Shown here piece after piece: positions 8,746 through 16,624 of a stretch of DNA of 64,000 bases. Below the pieces are notes generated by a model. It was not told where the DNA came from. It saw only the letters and a program-made list of their open reading frames with translations, and made no database searches. This DNA is from Streptosporangiaceae bacterium (GTDB taxonomy: Bacteria > Actinomycetota > Actinomycetes > Streptosporangiales > Streptosporangiaceae). A program made the position numbers and the translations under genes. The stretch spans positions 1 through 64,000 of the forward strand of contig JAOPYK010000155.1 of NCBI GenBank assembly GCA_025964695.1, given 5' to 3'. Within the stretch, counting starts at the first letter, position 1. Each line of letters begins with the position of its first letter.

Positions 8746-9138
8746 ATGGCAAGTTCGAAGGTCGGCTCCATCGGGGAGTACATCCGGGAGCAGCGGACGC
8801 GAGCGAAGATCTCGGTTCGTCAGCTGGCCGAGGCCACGGGAGTTTCCAACCCGTACCTCAGCCAGATCGAGCGAGGACTGCGCAAGCCGAGCGCGGAGAT
8901 CCTGCAGCAGATCGCCAAGGGGCTGCGGATCTCCGCCGAGGTGCTGTACGTACAAGCCGGGATCCTCGAGGAGCGCGAGGCCGACACAGACGTGAAGGCC
9001 GCCATCCGAGCCGACCTCGTCCTTACCGAACGGCAGAAGCAGGTGTTGCTGGACATCTACGCGTCGTTCGGCAGGGAGAACGAAGCAGCCACCAATGGCC
9101 AGGTGCACGAAACCTCAGGGAAGGAAGAAGTCGGATGA
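8746..9138 (+). CDS. XRE-family HTH regulator (Rv0474-like)
   Basis: Transcriptional regulator of 130 aa. The helix-turn-helix is clear: IREQRTRAKISVRQLAEATG, then VSNPYLSQIERGLRKPS and EILQQIAKGL. The C-terminal ~50 residues are charged and hold LTERQKQVLLDIY. The ATG at 8746 is chosen because the frame extension up to 8695 crosses the dyad. The next gene starts inside its stop codon (ATGA). In M. tuberculosis the same order, an HTH regulator, hbhA and a DUF2516 protein, is Rv0474-Rv0476, supporting orthology. Confidence 0.88.
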   Translation: MASSKVGSIGEYIREQRTRAKISVRQLAEATGVSNPYLSQIERGLRKPSAEILQQIAKGLRISAEVLYVQAGILEEREADTDVKAAIRADLVLTERQKQVLLDIYASFGRENEAATNGQVHETSGKEEVG

Positions 9139-9602
9139 CGCTTGCCACCAAGCTGCGCGACAACAAGGCCGTCTACGCGGCCGCCGGAGCCGGCGACCTC
9201 GCGGCAGAGAAGATCCGGGAGTTGCCGGAGACGGTGACCAAGCTGCGGGAGACCGCGGACAAGTACCGCGTGGACGTTCGCGAGACCGTGGTCAAGTACC
9301 AGGACGAGCTCAAGGGCACCGTCAACAAGTACCAGGACCGGGTCGACGCCAGGGACCTCCCCGGCGCGGCGGTCTCGTACGTGACCGCGGTCGGCGGCAG
9401 AGTCGTCGAGATCTTCGATGAGCTCGCCGAGCGCGGCCAGAAGATCGTGAACCGCGTGGAGCGCCAGGTCGCGACTCAGGAGCTCAAGGAGAGCGCCGAG
9501 AAGACCACGCGCAAGACCAAGGCCGCCGCCAGTGAGGCCAAGAAGACGGCTCAGGCCGCTTCCCGGGCCGCCGGCGACGCCTCCAAGAAGGTCGGCAACT
9601 GA
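9135..9602 (+). CDS. HbhA-like heparin-binding hemagglutinin homologue
   Basis: A 155-aa helical protein. Residues ~10-110 are a long amphipathic or coiled-coil region with repeated KLRET and KYQDEL/KYQDRV strings; the last ~45 residues are Lys/Ala-rich (KTTRKTKAAASEAKKTAQAA). In mycobacterial HbhA this kind of tail binds sulfated glycans and is methylated. In a soil actinomycete the role is probably envelope- or nucleoid-related rather than host adhesion (inference). It is translationally coupled to the XRE regulator and followed by a strong hairpin. Confidence 0.82.
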   Translation: MTLATKLRDNKAVYAAAGAGDLAAEKIRELPETVTKLRETADKYRVDVRETVVKYQDELKGTVNKYQDRVDARDLPGAAVSYVTAVGGRVVEIFDELAERGQKIVNRVERQVATQELKESAEKTTRKTKAAASEAKKTAQAASRAAGDASKKVGN

Positions 9603-9621
9603 CCGCCGTACCTGCATCGAA

Positions 9622-9655
9622 GAGGCCCGGCCGGGGATTTCCCCGGCCGGGCCTC
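9622..9655 (+). terminator. Strong hairpin terminator after the HbhA-like gene
   Basis: GAGGCCCGGCCGGGG-ATTT-CCCCGGCCGGGCCTC is a perfect 15-bp stem with a 4-nt loop, starting 20 bp after the stop. It lacks a T-tract, which is common in high-GC actinomycetes. Confidence 0.85.
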
Positions 9656-9806
9656 CCGGTGTCTGGGGAAGGGACCTGAAACGCATGCCGCAGGGGCGGC
9701 GGACAGGCACTTTCCGTGTGGGTGTTGCGCATAGTCTGGGTCAACGAGATCCTCGCGGCGTACGCGATCCGGCGCGCCGCCCGGTCGGCAGGAGCAGTGA
9801 TCACAG

Positions 9807-10148
9807 GTGTTCCAGGTTCAAAGCACACTGGCCTACTTCTTCTGGCTGATCGCGATCATCGCCTTCGTCTTCGAGGTGTGGGCTCTGATCGACGCGGTGC
9901 GCACCCCGGCGCCCGCCTACGAGGCGGCCGGCAAGCAGACCAAGCAGATCTGGCTGATCATCTTGGGCATCGCCAACGTGATCGGCCTCGGCGGCGCCGC
10001 CAACTTCCTCACGATCCTGTCGATGCTGCCGATCGTCGCGTTCATCGCCGCCGCCATCTATCTGGCCGACGTGCGGCCGGCGGTCAAGCAGTACCGCAAC
10101 CGGCGCGGCGGCGGCTCCTCGAACATGGGCCCGTACGGCCCCTGGTAG
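9807..10148 (+). CDS. DUF2516 small membrane protein (Rv0476-like)
   Basis: A 113-aa protein with hydrophobic segments LAYFFWLIAIIAFVFEVWALI (~7-28), IWLIILGIANVIGLGGA and FLTILSMLPIVAFIAAAIYLADV, and a basic, Gly-rich tail. DUF2516 has no known function. It follows the XRE/HbhA-like pair as in mycobacteria, but the hairpin at 9622-9655 separates it from them, so it likely has its own promoter. The start is the GTG at 9807. Confidence 0.8.
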   Translation: MFQVQSTLAYFFWLIAIIAFVFEVWALIDAVRTPAPAYEAAGKQTKQIWLIILGIANVIGLGGAANFLTILSMLPIVAFIAAAIYLADVRPAVKQYRNRRGGGSSNMGPYGPW

Positions 10149-10167
10149 TCCGGCGGCTCCCAGTCCG

Positions 10168-10881
10168 TCAGGCGCGGGAAGGGGTGGCGAGCCCGAGCCG
10201 CTGTAGCGCGGAGACGAACCGGCCGCCCAGATAGCGGCAGCCGGCACTGGTGGGATGGACGCCGTCCGCCCGGATGTACTGCGGGGCGTTCCCGGTTCCC
10301 AGCTTCACGCTTCCCGTGATCCACTCCTCCTGAAGAGGATCGATGAACGGCACCTGGGTCGCGGCGGCGGCCGACTGGACCGCGTCCCGGACCGACAGCG
10401 CGGCGGGCGGCGGGTCGCCTCCCCACATAGGCCCGAGCACCACCACCGGGGTGTCGGGCCACCGCTGCTTGATCTTTGCCAGCAGCCCCTGGGCCGCGGC
10501 CACGACCAGCGCCGGGGACTTCGACGAGTCGTTGTGACCGCCCGACACCACCACGAGGTCGGGGGCCGGCCGCCAGGCCAGCTCCTCGTCGTACAGGGTG
10601 GCGAAGGTCTTCCCGATCCGGCCCGGCGCGACGAAGCCCGTGCCACGGTAGCCACCGATGATGATCTGCCAGCCGAGCCGGCGGGCGGCCTCGGCCGCGT
10701 AGGACTTCTCCGGCGGCATCGTGGCGATACCCGCGGTGTAGCTGTCGCCGAGAACCATCACCACCGGCGCACGCGTGACCTTGACCCGCGCGACGGGAGC
10801 CTTGACCTTCCGAGCCGCGGCATGGCCGCCACAACCGGCGAGCGCCAGCACGAGGAGGGCGCAGAGGAACGATCGGCGCAA
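10168..10881 (-). CDS. SGNH/GDSL hydrolase lipoprotein
   Basis: A 237-aa lipoprotein esterase. The N-terminus is a lipoprotein signal (LCALLVLALAGC, lipobox LAGC near residue 17). SGNH blocks follow in order: GDSYTAG (Ser), a Gly block near GGYRGTGF, GGHND (Asn) and DGVHPT (Asp-x-x-His). Such enzymes remove acetyl or other acyl groups from wall polymers or lipids; the substrate here is unknown. It is convergent with the DUF2516 gene (19 bp apart). Confidence 0.87.
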   Translation of the reverse strand: MRRSFLCALLVLALAGCGGHAAARKVKAPVARVKVTRAPVVMVLGDSYTAGIATMPPEKSYAAEAARRLGWQIIIGGYRGTGFVAPGRIGKTFATLYDEELAWRPAPDLVVVSGGHNDSSKSPALVVAAAQGLLAKIKQRWPDTPVVVLGPMWGGDPPPAALSVRDAVQSAAAATQVPFIDPLQEEWITGSVKLGTGNAPQYIRADGVHPTSAGCRYLGGRFVSALQRLGLATPSRA

Positions 10882-10941
10882 CGCTGCCCTCTCTACCGAT
10901 GATCGCGTCTACCCGGTCCGCGACCCTGGAAAAGCCTTAGT

Positions 10942-11685
10942 GTGACGAGTATGGGGACAGAGCACCATGGACGCACGCACCGACTCGAACTGGACGACCA
11001 GTCGCTCCGCGAATGGGGGGCGATCGTCCTGGACTCCGCACCGGACGGGATCGTCCTTGATCGATCCGCATTCTATCCAGGTGGCGGAGGTCAGCCGCCC
11101 GATCACGGAGTTCTGCTCTGGCAGGGCGTGCAGACCCGGATCGCCGGGGTCCGCAAGGGTGACGACCTGGTACTGATCCCGGCGGAGGGCGATCCGCTTC
11201 CGCCCGCCGGCACCACGGTCACCGGTGCGGTCGAGGACGCACGCCGTACCGCCCTGATGCGCACCCACTCCGGGCTCCACCTGCTGTGCGGCGTGGTCTT
11301 CCGCGACTACGGCTGCCTGGTCACCGGCGGCAACATGGAGCCGCTGACCGCGCGAATGGACTTCAACCTGCCCGAGGTGCCGCCGGGCTTCAAGGAGGCG
11401 GTCGAGGCCGCCTGCAACCTCGAGGTCGACGCGGACCGGCGGATCGACGTCCGTACGCTGCCACGGACCGAGGCCTTCGCGATTCCCGACATCATCCGCA
11501 CGGCGACCAACCTGGTGCCGCCGGAGGTGCAGGAGGTGCGCATCGTGGACATCGTCGGGCTGGACACCCAGGCCGACGGCGGCACCCACGTCGGATCCAC
11601 CAAGCAGATCGGCCGGATCAAAGTCACCAAGGTCGAGAACAAGGGCCGCGGCTTCCGCCGGGTTCGCGTCCAGATCTCCGAGTGA
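10942..11685 (+). CDS. AlaX-type alanyl-tRNA editing protein
   Basis: Trans-editing hydrolase that removes mischarged amino acids from tRNA-Ala. Seen: FYPGGGGQPPDHG near residues 44-56, the first zinc motif HSGLH (~109-113), GGNMEP, and the second motif region DTQADGGTHV. At the position where many AlaX and AlaRS enzymes have Cys (CGGTH) this protein has Asp (DGGTH); I believe this is common in actinobacterial AlaX, but it alters one metal ligand. Length 247 aa. The start is GTG 10942 or ATG 10951; neither has a clear ribosome site. Confidence 0.85.
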   Translation: MTSMGTEHHGRTHRLELDDQSLREWGAIVLDSAPDGIVLDRSAFYPGGGGQPPDHGVLLWQGVQTRIAGVRKGDDLVLIPAEGDPLPPAGTTVTGAVEDARRTALMRTHSGLHLLCGVVFRDYGCLVTGGNMEPLTARMDFNLPEVPPGFKEAVEAACNLEVDADRRIDVRTLPRTEAFAIPDIIRTATNLVPPEVQEVRIVDIVGLDTQADGGTHVGSTKQIGRIKVTKVENKGRGFRRVRVQISE

Positions 11686-11733
11686 CCCCGCCGCGGGGCT
11701 CCGCGTCCCCGGCTCGCGCCCGTCCGGCGGTCG

Positions 11734-12714
11734 TCACCGCGGGGCGGGTAGCGTACCGGGGGCCAGCCGGACGGCTCCCACGATCTCGTCACCGCCGCGC
11801 AGCGGCACGGAGGCGAGTTCGTCCAGCACCGGGCCGGAGGCCACCCCGAGGGTCCGCAGCAGCCCCACCGTGACCGGCGTGCGGGCGCGCATGGCACCGT
11901 CTTCGATCTTGAGGGCTCCGGCCCGGCCGTCCGCCAGGGCGAACGCGTCGACACCTTCGGCTCCGCACTTGAGCAGCAGGCCGGGGACCGCGTCCATCAG
12001 CCGCCGCTCCTCGCGGTTGGTGCCCGAAGTCCATTCGGGATGGGCCCGCATGGCGTCGGCGACCTTATTTTCGGGGCTGCCCGGCTCGGCCAGCACCAGC
12101 CTGCGGAACGCCCGTGCCACTGCGGTGAGGGAGACCGCGAAAAGCGGCGCCCCGCAGCCGTCCACCCCCACTGCGGCGATCCGCTCGCCGGCCAGTTCCT
12201 CCACCGCGGCCCGTACCGCCAGCTGCATCGGGTGGTCGGCCGCGAGATAGGACGGCTCTGCGGGGCCGGCCGGCCAGCCGTTGAGCACACAGGTGGCGAG
12301 CATCGCGGCATGCTTGCCCGAGCAGTTCATCCGGGCTCTGCTGGGTCCGCCACCGGCCCCGGCGAGCTCGAAGGCGGTACGGCTCTCCAGCGGCCACTGG
12401 GCCGGGCAGCGCAGCGCCTCGGGGCCGAGGCCGGCCCCGGCCAGGATCTTCTGGACCCCCTCGACATGGAAGTCCTCACCGGAATGGCTGGCGGCGGCCA
12501 GGGCGAGCAGCTCCCCCTCCAGCGCGAGACCGCAACGCACCATGGCCACCGCCTGGATGGGCTTGTTCGCCGAGCGCGGGAAGACCGGCTCGCCGACGGC
12601 TCCAAGCCGTACGGCCACGGAGCCGTCGGCGGCGAGCGCGGACACGGCACCCCGATGGCGCGACTCCACGAAGCCGGAGCGCTCGACTTCGACCAGTACC
12701 GGATCGCCGCTCAT
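11734..12714 (-). CDS. L-asparaginase II family protein (asparagine to aspartate plus ammonia)
   Basis: A 326-aa asparaginase of the thermolabile or rhizobial type II family (PF06089-like), unrelated to the bacterial type I/II threonine amidohydrolases. The SxxK pair is in FPRSANKPIQA (~residues 46-56); a second conserved region is MNCSGKHAAMLATC with another SxxK, plus VDGCGAPLFA. The structural homologue R. etli ReAV uses two SxxK motifs, matching what is seen. GGGAGGGG lies 4-11 nt before the ATG. Cytoplasmic, single gene. Confidence 0.9.
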   Translation of the reverse strand: MSGDPVLVEVERSGFVESRHRGAVSALAADGSVAVRLGAVGEPVFPRSANKPIQAVAMVRCGLALEGELLALAAASHSGEDFHVEGVQKILAGAGLGPEALRCPAQWPLESRTAFELAGAGGGPSRARMNCSGKHAAMLATCVLNGWPAGPAEPSYLAADHPMQLAVRAAVEELAGERIAAVGVDGCGAPLFAVSLTAVARAFRRLVLAEPGSPENKVADAMRAHPEWTSGTNREERRLMDAVPGLLLKCGAEGVDAFALADGRAGALKIEDGAMRARTPVTVGLLRTLGVASGPVLDELASVPLRGGDEIVGAVRLAPGTLPAPR

Positions 12715-12789
12715 CGTCCCCTCCCAAGGTCACCGACTTCCCATGATCCTCCCTGCCCAGGGCGCTCACGCTGCGCTTAGGCTGGGGGC

Positions 12790-13800
12790 ATGGAAAGCCC
12801 GTTGTTGCACCTGCCCGGAGCCGTATCCGCCGATTCACCCGATCAGGGGATCGCCGCCCACTACGGGGAACCCTCTCAGGAGCAGCGTGCCCTCGCGGAA
12901 TCTCCATTTGCCGCGGTCGTCGACCGCAGCAACCGCGGAGTCATCCGGGTCGCGGGCCCGGACCGGCTGCGCTGGCTGCACAGCCTGCTGAGCCAGCACC
13001 TCGAGGGATTGCAGCCCCATCAGACCACCGAGGCGCTGCTGCTCAGCCCGAACGGCCATGTCGAGCACCACCTCCAGCTGATGGACGACGGGGAGGCCGT
13101 CTGGGCGCACGTCGAGCAGGGCACCGCCGGTCCGCTGGTCGAGTTCCTCGACCGGATGCGCTTCCTGCTGCGGGTCGAAGTGGCCGACGTGACGGAGTCG
13201 TACGCGGTCGTGACCGGCGGCGGAGCGGGGACCGGCCTCCCGGAGGGCACACTCGGGTTGCGGGACGCCGTCGGCACCAACTGGCTCCTCCCCCGCGAGC
13301 GTCTCGCCACCGTCGTCGACGATCTCGGTGCCCGGCCCGCCGGGCTGTGGGCGTACGAGGCGTTGCGCATCGCGGCGCACGTGCCCCGGCTGGGCTTCGA
13401 CACCGACCACAAGACCATCGCGCACGAGGTCGGGTGGATCGGTGGCGCGGTGCATCTGAACAAGGGCTGCTACCGCGGCCAGGAAACGGTGGCGAGGGTG
13501 GAAAACCTGGGCCGCCCGCCACGCCGGCTGGTCTTCCTCCACCTCGACGGCAGCGTCGACCGGCTGCCCGCCCACGGCGAGCCGGTGGAGCTGAACGGCC
13601 GCCAGGTGGGGTTCGTGGGCTCCGCCGCCCGGCACTACGAGCTCGGTCCCATCGCCTTGGCACTGGTCAAGCGCACCGTGCCGGTCGACGCGACCCTGAT
13701 GGCCGCCGGGGTGCCCGCGGCCCAGGAGGTCGTGGTCTCTCCCGACACCGGCGCCAACGTACAGGTCAATGTCCGCAGGTTGCCCAGGCAGCACGCGTAA
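12790..13800 (+). CDS. ygfZ: YgfZ/GcvT-like folate-binding Fe-S maintenance protein
   Basis: Folate-dependent protein assisting iron-sulfur cluster enzymes. The diagnostic motif KGCYRGQE is at about residues 224-231; the N-terminal half shows RVAGPDRLRWLHSLLSQ as in the tetrahydrofolate-binding fold. Length 336 aa, normal for actinobacteria. The ATG at 12790 is preceded by GGCTGGGGGC with a TTAGGCT -10-like string, so the leader is very short. It is divergent from the asparaginase gene. Confidence 0.9.
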   Translation: MESPLLHLPGAVSADSPDQGIAAHYGEPSQEQRALAESPFAAVVDRSNRGVIRVAGPDRLRWLHSLLSQHLEGLQPHQTTEALLLSPNGHVEHHLQLMDDGEAVWAHVEQGTAGPLVEFLDRMRFLLRVEVADVTESYAVVTGGGAGTGLPEGTLGLRDAVGTNWLLPRERLATVVDDLGARPAGLWAYEALRIAAHVPRLGFDTDHKTIAHEVGWIGGAVHLNKGCYRGQETVARVENLGRPPRRLVFLHLDGSVDRLPAHGEPVELNGRQVGFVGSAARHYELGPIALALVKRTVPVDATLMAAGVPAAQEVVVSPDTGANVQVNVRRLPRQHA

Positions 13801-13910
13801 GGCCCGGCCGCAGCGGGCACACGTCCCCATGACCCGCCCTTAGCCGACTCCGGTCATCCGCCCGAATGAAGATCGAAGTGGCCCCGCAAGTGAGAAGGTG
13901 GTCTCTACCG

Positions 13911-14528
13911 ATGGTGGCAAACCAGGAGCAAGAGGTACCGTCCTCCACGCGGAAGGGGACCATGGGCACACGGGGACTGCCGGTGCGCGAACCGGCCTGG
14001 GCCTGGTGGATCCTCTTCGCCGGGCTCACCGTCATATCGTGGCTGGCCTGGTCCTGGAGAGGACCGCTGTGCGTCCTTGCACTCTGGTGCCTGTACGAGT
14101 TCGTGCTCATACCGACCAGGTGCAACATCTCCCCCCGCGACGGCTATGTCTGCGCGGACCCGGTGCGGGGCCGGCTGTTCGCCTGTACCCCCAGCCATCA
14201 GCGGCTCAAGACCGACCAGCTGTTCCGGCTGTTCCGCCTGGCCAACCCCGTCCACAAACCGGTGGCGCCCGACCCCAACCGGGCGACCGGCGAGATCGTA
14301 TGGGCTCCGCACATGCGCGAGCAGCAGGAGCCCGCTCAGACCGCGCCGCCCGCCCAGGCCGCGCCGGTCGCCCCGGGCGGGCAACCCACCCCGGGGGGGC
14401 AGCCCGCTCCGAAGGCGCCGGAGAAGGTCCGCCGGATCCTGGCCCTGGCGGACGAGCGGATGGTGCTGCTGACCGCGGTGGCCACCGTCGTGGTCGTCGT
14501 CGGCATGGCGTACGGACTGATGGCCTGA
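13911..14528 (+). CDS. Hypothetical membrane protein
   Basis: About 205 aa. Two hydrophobic helices near the N-terminus (WAWWILFAGLTVISWLAW and LCVLALWCLYEFVLI), a loop with two Cys (TRCNISPRDGYVC, then FACTPSH), a Pro/Gln/Gly-rich linker, and a C-terminal helix (MVLLTAVATVVVVVGMAYGL). Function unknown. The ATG at 13911 has AAGGTGG 8 nt upstream; ATGs at 13866 and 13962 are alternatives. Confidence 0.6.
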   Translation: MVANQEQEVPSSTRKGTMGTRGLPVREPAWAWWILFAGLTVISWLAWSWRGPLCVLALWCLYEFVLIPTRCNISPRDGYVCADPVRGRLFACTPSHQRLKTDQLFRLFRLANPVHKPVAPDPNRATGEIVWAPHMREQQEPAQTAPPAQAAPVAPGGQPTPGGQPAPKAPEKVRRILALADERMVLLTAVATVVVVVGMAYGLMA

Positions 14529-14564
14529 CCTGCTCGGGTGCCCGGGCCGCGGCGCTGGTCCCGG

Positions 14565-14990
14565 TCAGGCTTCGAGGATGAGCGTGATGGGGCCGTCATT
14601 GACCAGGGCGACCTTCATCTCGGCGCCGAACTCACCGGTCTCCACCCGGGCGCCGAGCCGGCCCAGCTCCGTCACCACCGCCTCGACCAGCGGCTCCGCC
14701 ACGGGTCCCGGCGCGGCGTTGATCCAGGTCGGACGGCGGCCCTTGCGGGTGTCGCCGTAGAGCGTGAACTGGCTGACGACCAGCAGCGGTGCGCCCACGT
14801 CCGAACACGACAGCTCCCCGTCCAGGATGCGCAACCCCCACAGCTTGGCGGCCAGCCTCGCCGCCTGTGCCGGGGTGTCGTCATGGGTCACCGCCACCAG
14901 CGCGAGCAGCCCCGGCTCGTCGATGGAACCCACGACGCGACCCTCGACGGTGACGCTCGCCTGACTGACCCGTTGCACCACTGCCCGCAT
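14565..14990 (-). CDS. dtd: D-aminoacyl-tRNA deacylase
   Basis: Cleaves D-amino acids from mischarged tRNA; cytoplasmic. The 141-aa protein starts [17 protein letters not shown], the textbook Dtd N-terminus, and has [15 protein letters not shown] and the Gly-cisPro-containing end ([11 protein letters not shown]). The open frame extends upstream to 15212 but that part overlaps the Fur-family gene and is not Dtd-like, so ATG 14990 is the start. It lies downstream of the Fur-family gene on the same strand (49 bp gap). Confidence 0.95.
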   Translation of the reverse strand: MRAVVQRVSQASVTVEGRVVGSIDEPGLLALVAVTHDDTPAQAARLAAKLWGLRILDGELSCSDVGAPLLVVSQFTLYGDTRKGRRPTWINAAPGPVAEPLVEAVVTELGRLGARVETGEFGAEMKVALVNDGPITLILEA

Positions 14991-15039
14991 GACTACGCAG
15001 TTTGGCAGGCGGCTCGGCCGCACAGGCCGCCACTGGTGA

Positions 15040-15453
15040 TCAGGGTCGGCAGTCGCGGCACAGGCCGTAGACCGTGAGGTGCTGCACATCGGTCTCGAAG
15101 CCGTGCCCGCTCCGCAGCGCTTCCACCAGCCCGTCGGCGACATTGGGCCTGACATCGCTGACCGCCCCGCAGCCCCGGCACACCAGATGGACATGCTCGG
15201 CGTCGACGGCAAGATGGTAGGTCGATGGCCCGTGACCGAGGTGGGTGTGCTTCACCAGCCCGAGTTCCTCGAGCAGCTCGAGCGTGCGGTACACGGTCGA
15301 GATGTTGACGCCCTGCGCCGTCCGCTGCACCGCCGTGCAGATCTCCTCCGGTGTGCCGTGTTCCAGCGCGGTGACCGCTTCGAGGACGAGCTGGCGCTGC
15401 GGGGTCACCCGGTAGCCCTTTGCCCGCAACTCTTCCTGCCACGTCCCGGTCAT
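15040..15453 (-). CDS. Fur-family metalloregulator
   Basis: A 137-aa repressor. Winged helix: [13 protein letters not shown] and [25 protein letters not shown]. Metal sites: [12 protein letters not shown] (CxxC) and the C-terminal CRDC, which make the structural zinc site; His/Glu ligands lie in [13 protein letters not shown]. Whether it senses Fe, Zn or peroxide cannot be told from the sequence. The AGTCTA hexamer at 15460-15465 (TAGACT on the gene strand) is 6 nt before the ATG, suggesting a leaderless transcript. Confidence 0.9.
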   Translation of the reverse strand: MTGTWQEELRAKGYRVTPQRQLVLEAVTALEHGTPEEICTAVQRTAQGVNISTVYRTLELLEELGLVKHTHLGHGPSTYHLAVDAEHVHLVCRGCGAVSDVRPNVADGLVEALRSGHGFETDVQHLTVYGLCRDCRP

Positions 15454-15459
15454 ACACGG

Positions 15460-15465
15460 AGTCTA
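15460..15465 (-). promoter_or_regulatory. -10 element of the Fur-family gene
   Basis: TAGACT on the minus strand is 6 nt upstream of the ATG at 15453, with no ribosome site between, fitting a leaderless transcript. Confidence 0.45.
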
Positions 15466-15565
15466 TGTGGGCCGCGTCACGAAGGAGAGGGCCGGAAATT
15501 CGCTTGCCACTCCCTGGAGGCTCGCATAGCGTGCAGGTACGCAGGAAGGGAGGTGGTCCAACAGT

Positions 15566-15604
15566 ATGCATAGCTCTAGGACACGCGAGGTGACTGTCCG
15601 CTAG
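15566..15604 (+). CDS. Possible 12-codon leader peptide
   Basis: A tiny frame, MHSSRTREVTVR-stop, lies 6-14 nt after a strong ribosome site (GGGAGGTGG at 15548-15556), and a TAGCGT -10-like string lies ~20 bp further up. It resembles actinobacterial upstream leader peptides, but no gene follows on this strand until 16625, and the Cys-containing end of sulfur-linked leaders is absent. The rest of 15454-15818 shows no convincing gene on either strand; a GC-rich hairpin (CCCCGGCGCGGGG) follows the small frame. Confidence 0.3.
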   Translation: MHSSRTREVTVR

Positions 15605-15818
15605 TCGCCGTCCCCGGCGCGGGGTTGGGTCAGGTGTGCTTTCGCCACCACCCCTTCGCCAAGCCGGCCCGGAGGGAGACCTCCGGACCCCTGACGGGGT
15701 CGCGACGGCGGCCGGCGAATACCAGGCAGACACCCGGCCCTCGGATCCGATGGACTCGTCCTGTCCATCTCCCGCTTCGGCGGAAGGATCCGGGGGCCGT
15801 TCCATGTCCGGAGACCGG

Positions 15819-16301
15819 TCAGCCGACCCGCTTCAGCTGCGCCGAAAGGTGTGACTGCAGCGGCTGGCCGAACGCCGCCATGTCGTACGCCCAGCCGAGA
15901 TCCTCGCCGATCAGCCCGTACAGCCGGTGGCCCGCGGTGACCTCCTTGGCCGATTCGGTCCGCGCGACCAGGTCGGTGCTCAGCTCCACCCGGGAGAAGG
16001 CGACATCCCCCAGGTAGATCTCGGCGATCCCGGTCGGATGCGCGAGCACCACCTCGACCTTGTGGTCCGGCCGCGGCCGCCAGTAGCCGGTCTCGGTGCC
16101 CAGCGGGGCCCCGACGACGCCCTCGTCCAGCCGCCAGGTCCTGCTGGTGTAGATGAGGAACGGCTTGCCGATGTGCGAGAAAGAGATCTCCTGGCCGAAC
16201 TGGAAGCTCTCGATCGTGGGGTAGCCGCCGACTCCGGCGCCCTCCCACTCTCCGAGCAGGAACTTCAGGGGCTCGAGGTCAGGATGCAGATCTGGCTCCA
16301 T
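15819..16301 (-). CDS. Nitrobindin / FABP-family heme-binding beta-barrel (DUF1794)
   Basis: A 160-aa beta-barrel protein. The family signature GEWEGAGVGGYP is at residues ~17-28, and the C-terminus has AFGQPLQSHLSAQLKR, where a conserved His is the proximal heme ligand in nitrobindins. These ferric heme proteins bind NO and can isomerise peroxynitrite. Actinobacterial genomes often place this gene beside a Fur-family gene, as here, although 365 bp separate them. Confidence 0.9.
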   Translation of the reverse strand: MEPDLHPDLEPLKFLLGEWEGAGVGGYPTIESFQFGQEISFSHIGKPFLIYTSRTWRLDEGVVGAPLGTETGYWRPRPDHKVEVVLAHPTGIAEIYLGDVAFSRVELSTDLVARTESAKEVTAGHRLYGLIGEDLGWAYDMAAFGQPLQSHLSAQLKRVG

Positions 16302-16395
16302 GTCCGCCGAGACTAGCGTGCATTGGCACCGCCGAGCGCGGGTGCCACCCAGGTCGGTTTCCCGGTTCGCAAGTGCCCCGGGCGGGGACCAGGGG

Positions 16396-16491
16396 TCAGC
16401 GGACCCGGAACAGCCCCACGACCAGCAACACCGCCAGCACCGCGATGATCCCCAGAACCAGAACGAGAGCCCAGACGTTCAGTATGCCCAT
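16396..16491 (-). CDS. 31-aa single-pass membrane peptide (putative)
   Basis: MGILNVWALVLVL followed by GIIAVLAVLLVVGLFRVR: one strong TM helix with a basic C-terminus. A TACACT -10-like hexamer lies about 13 bp before the ATG at 16491. The frame continues open upstream but that part overlaps the promoter of the next plus-strand gene. No known function; the evidence is limited to composition and the promoter-like site. Confidence 0.4.
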   Translation of the reverse strand: MGILNVWALVLVLGIIAVLAVLLVVGLFRVR

Positions 16492-16624
16492 CACGGCGTG
16501 GAGTGTACGCCCCACCGGACCGCTGCCACCGGTACCCTGATGGCGCCGATGATCATTACATTTCGGTTGAACCAGGAGGCCTCGGAAAACGTCTGATCTT
16601 CGTTTTCGGGCTGAGGAGGATGCG

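Noticed and set aside
14991..15212. N-terminal extension of Dtd by 74 codons
   Set aside because: It overlaps the Fur-family gene and does not fit Dtd; ATG 14990 gives the normal 141-aa protein.
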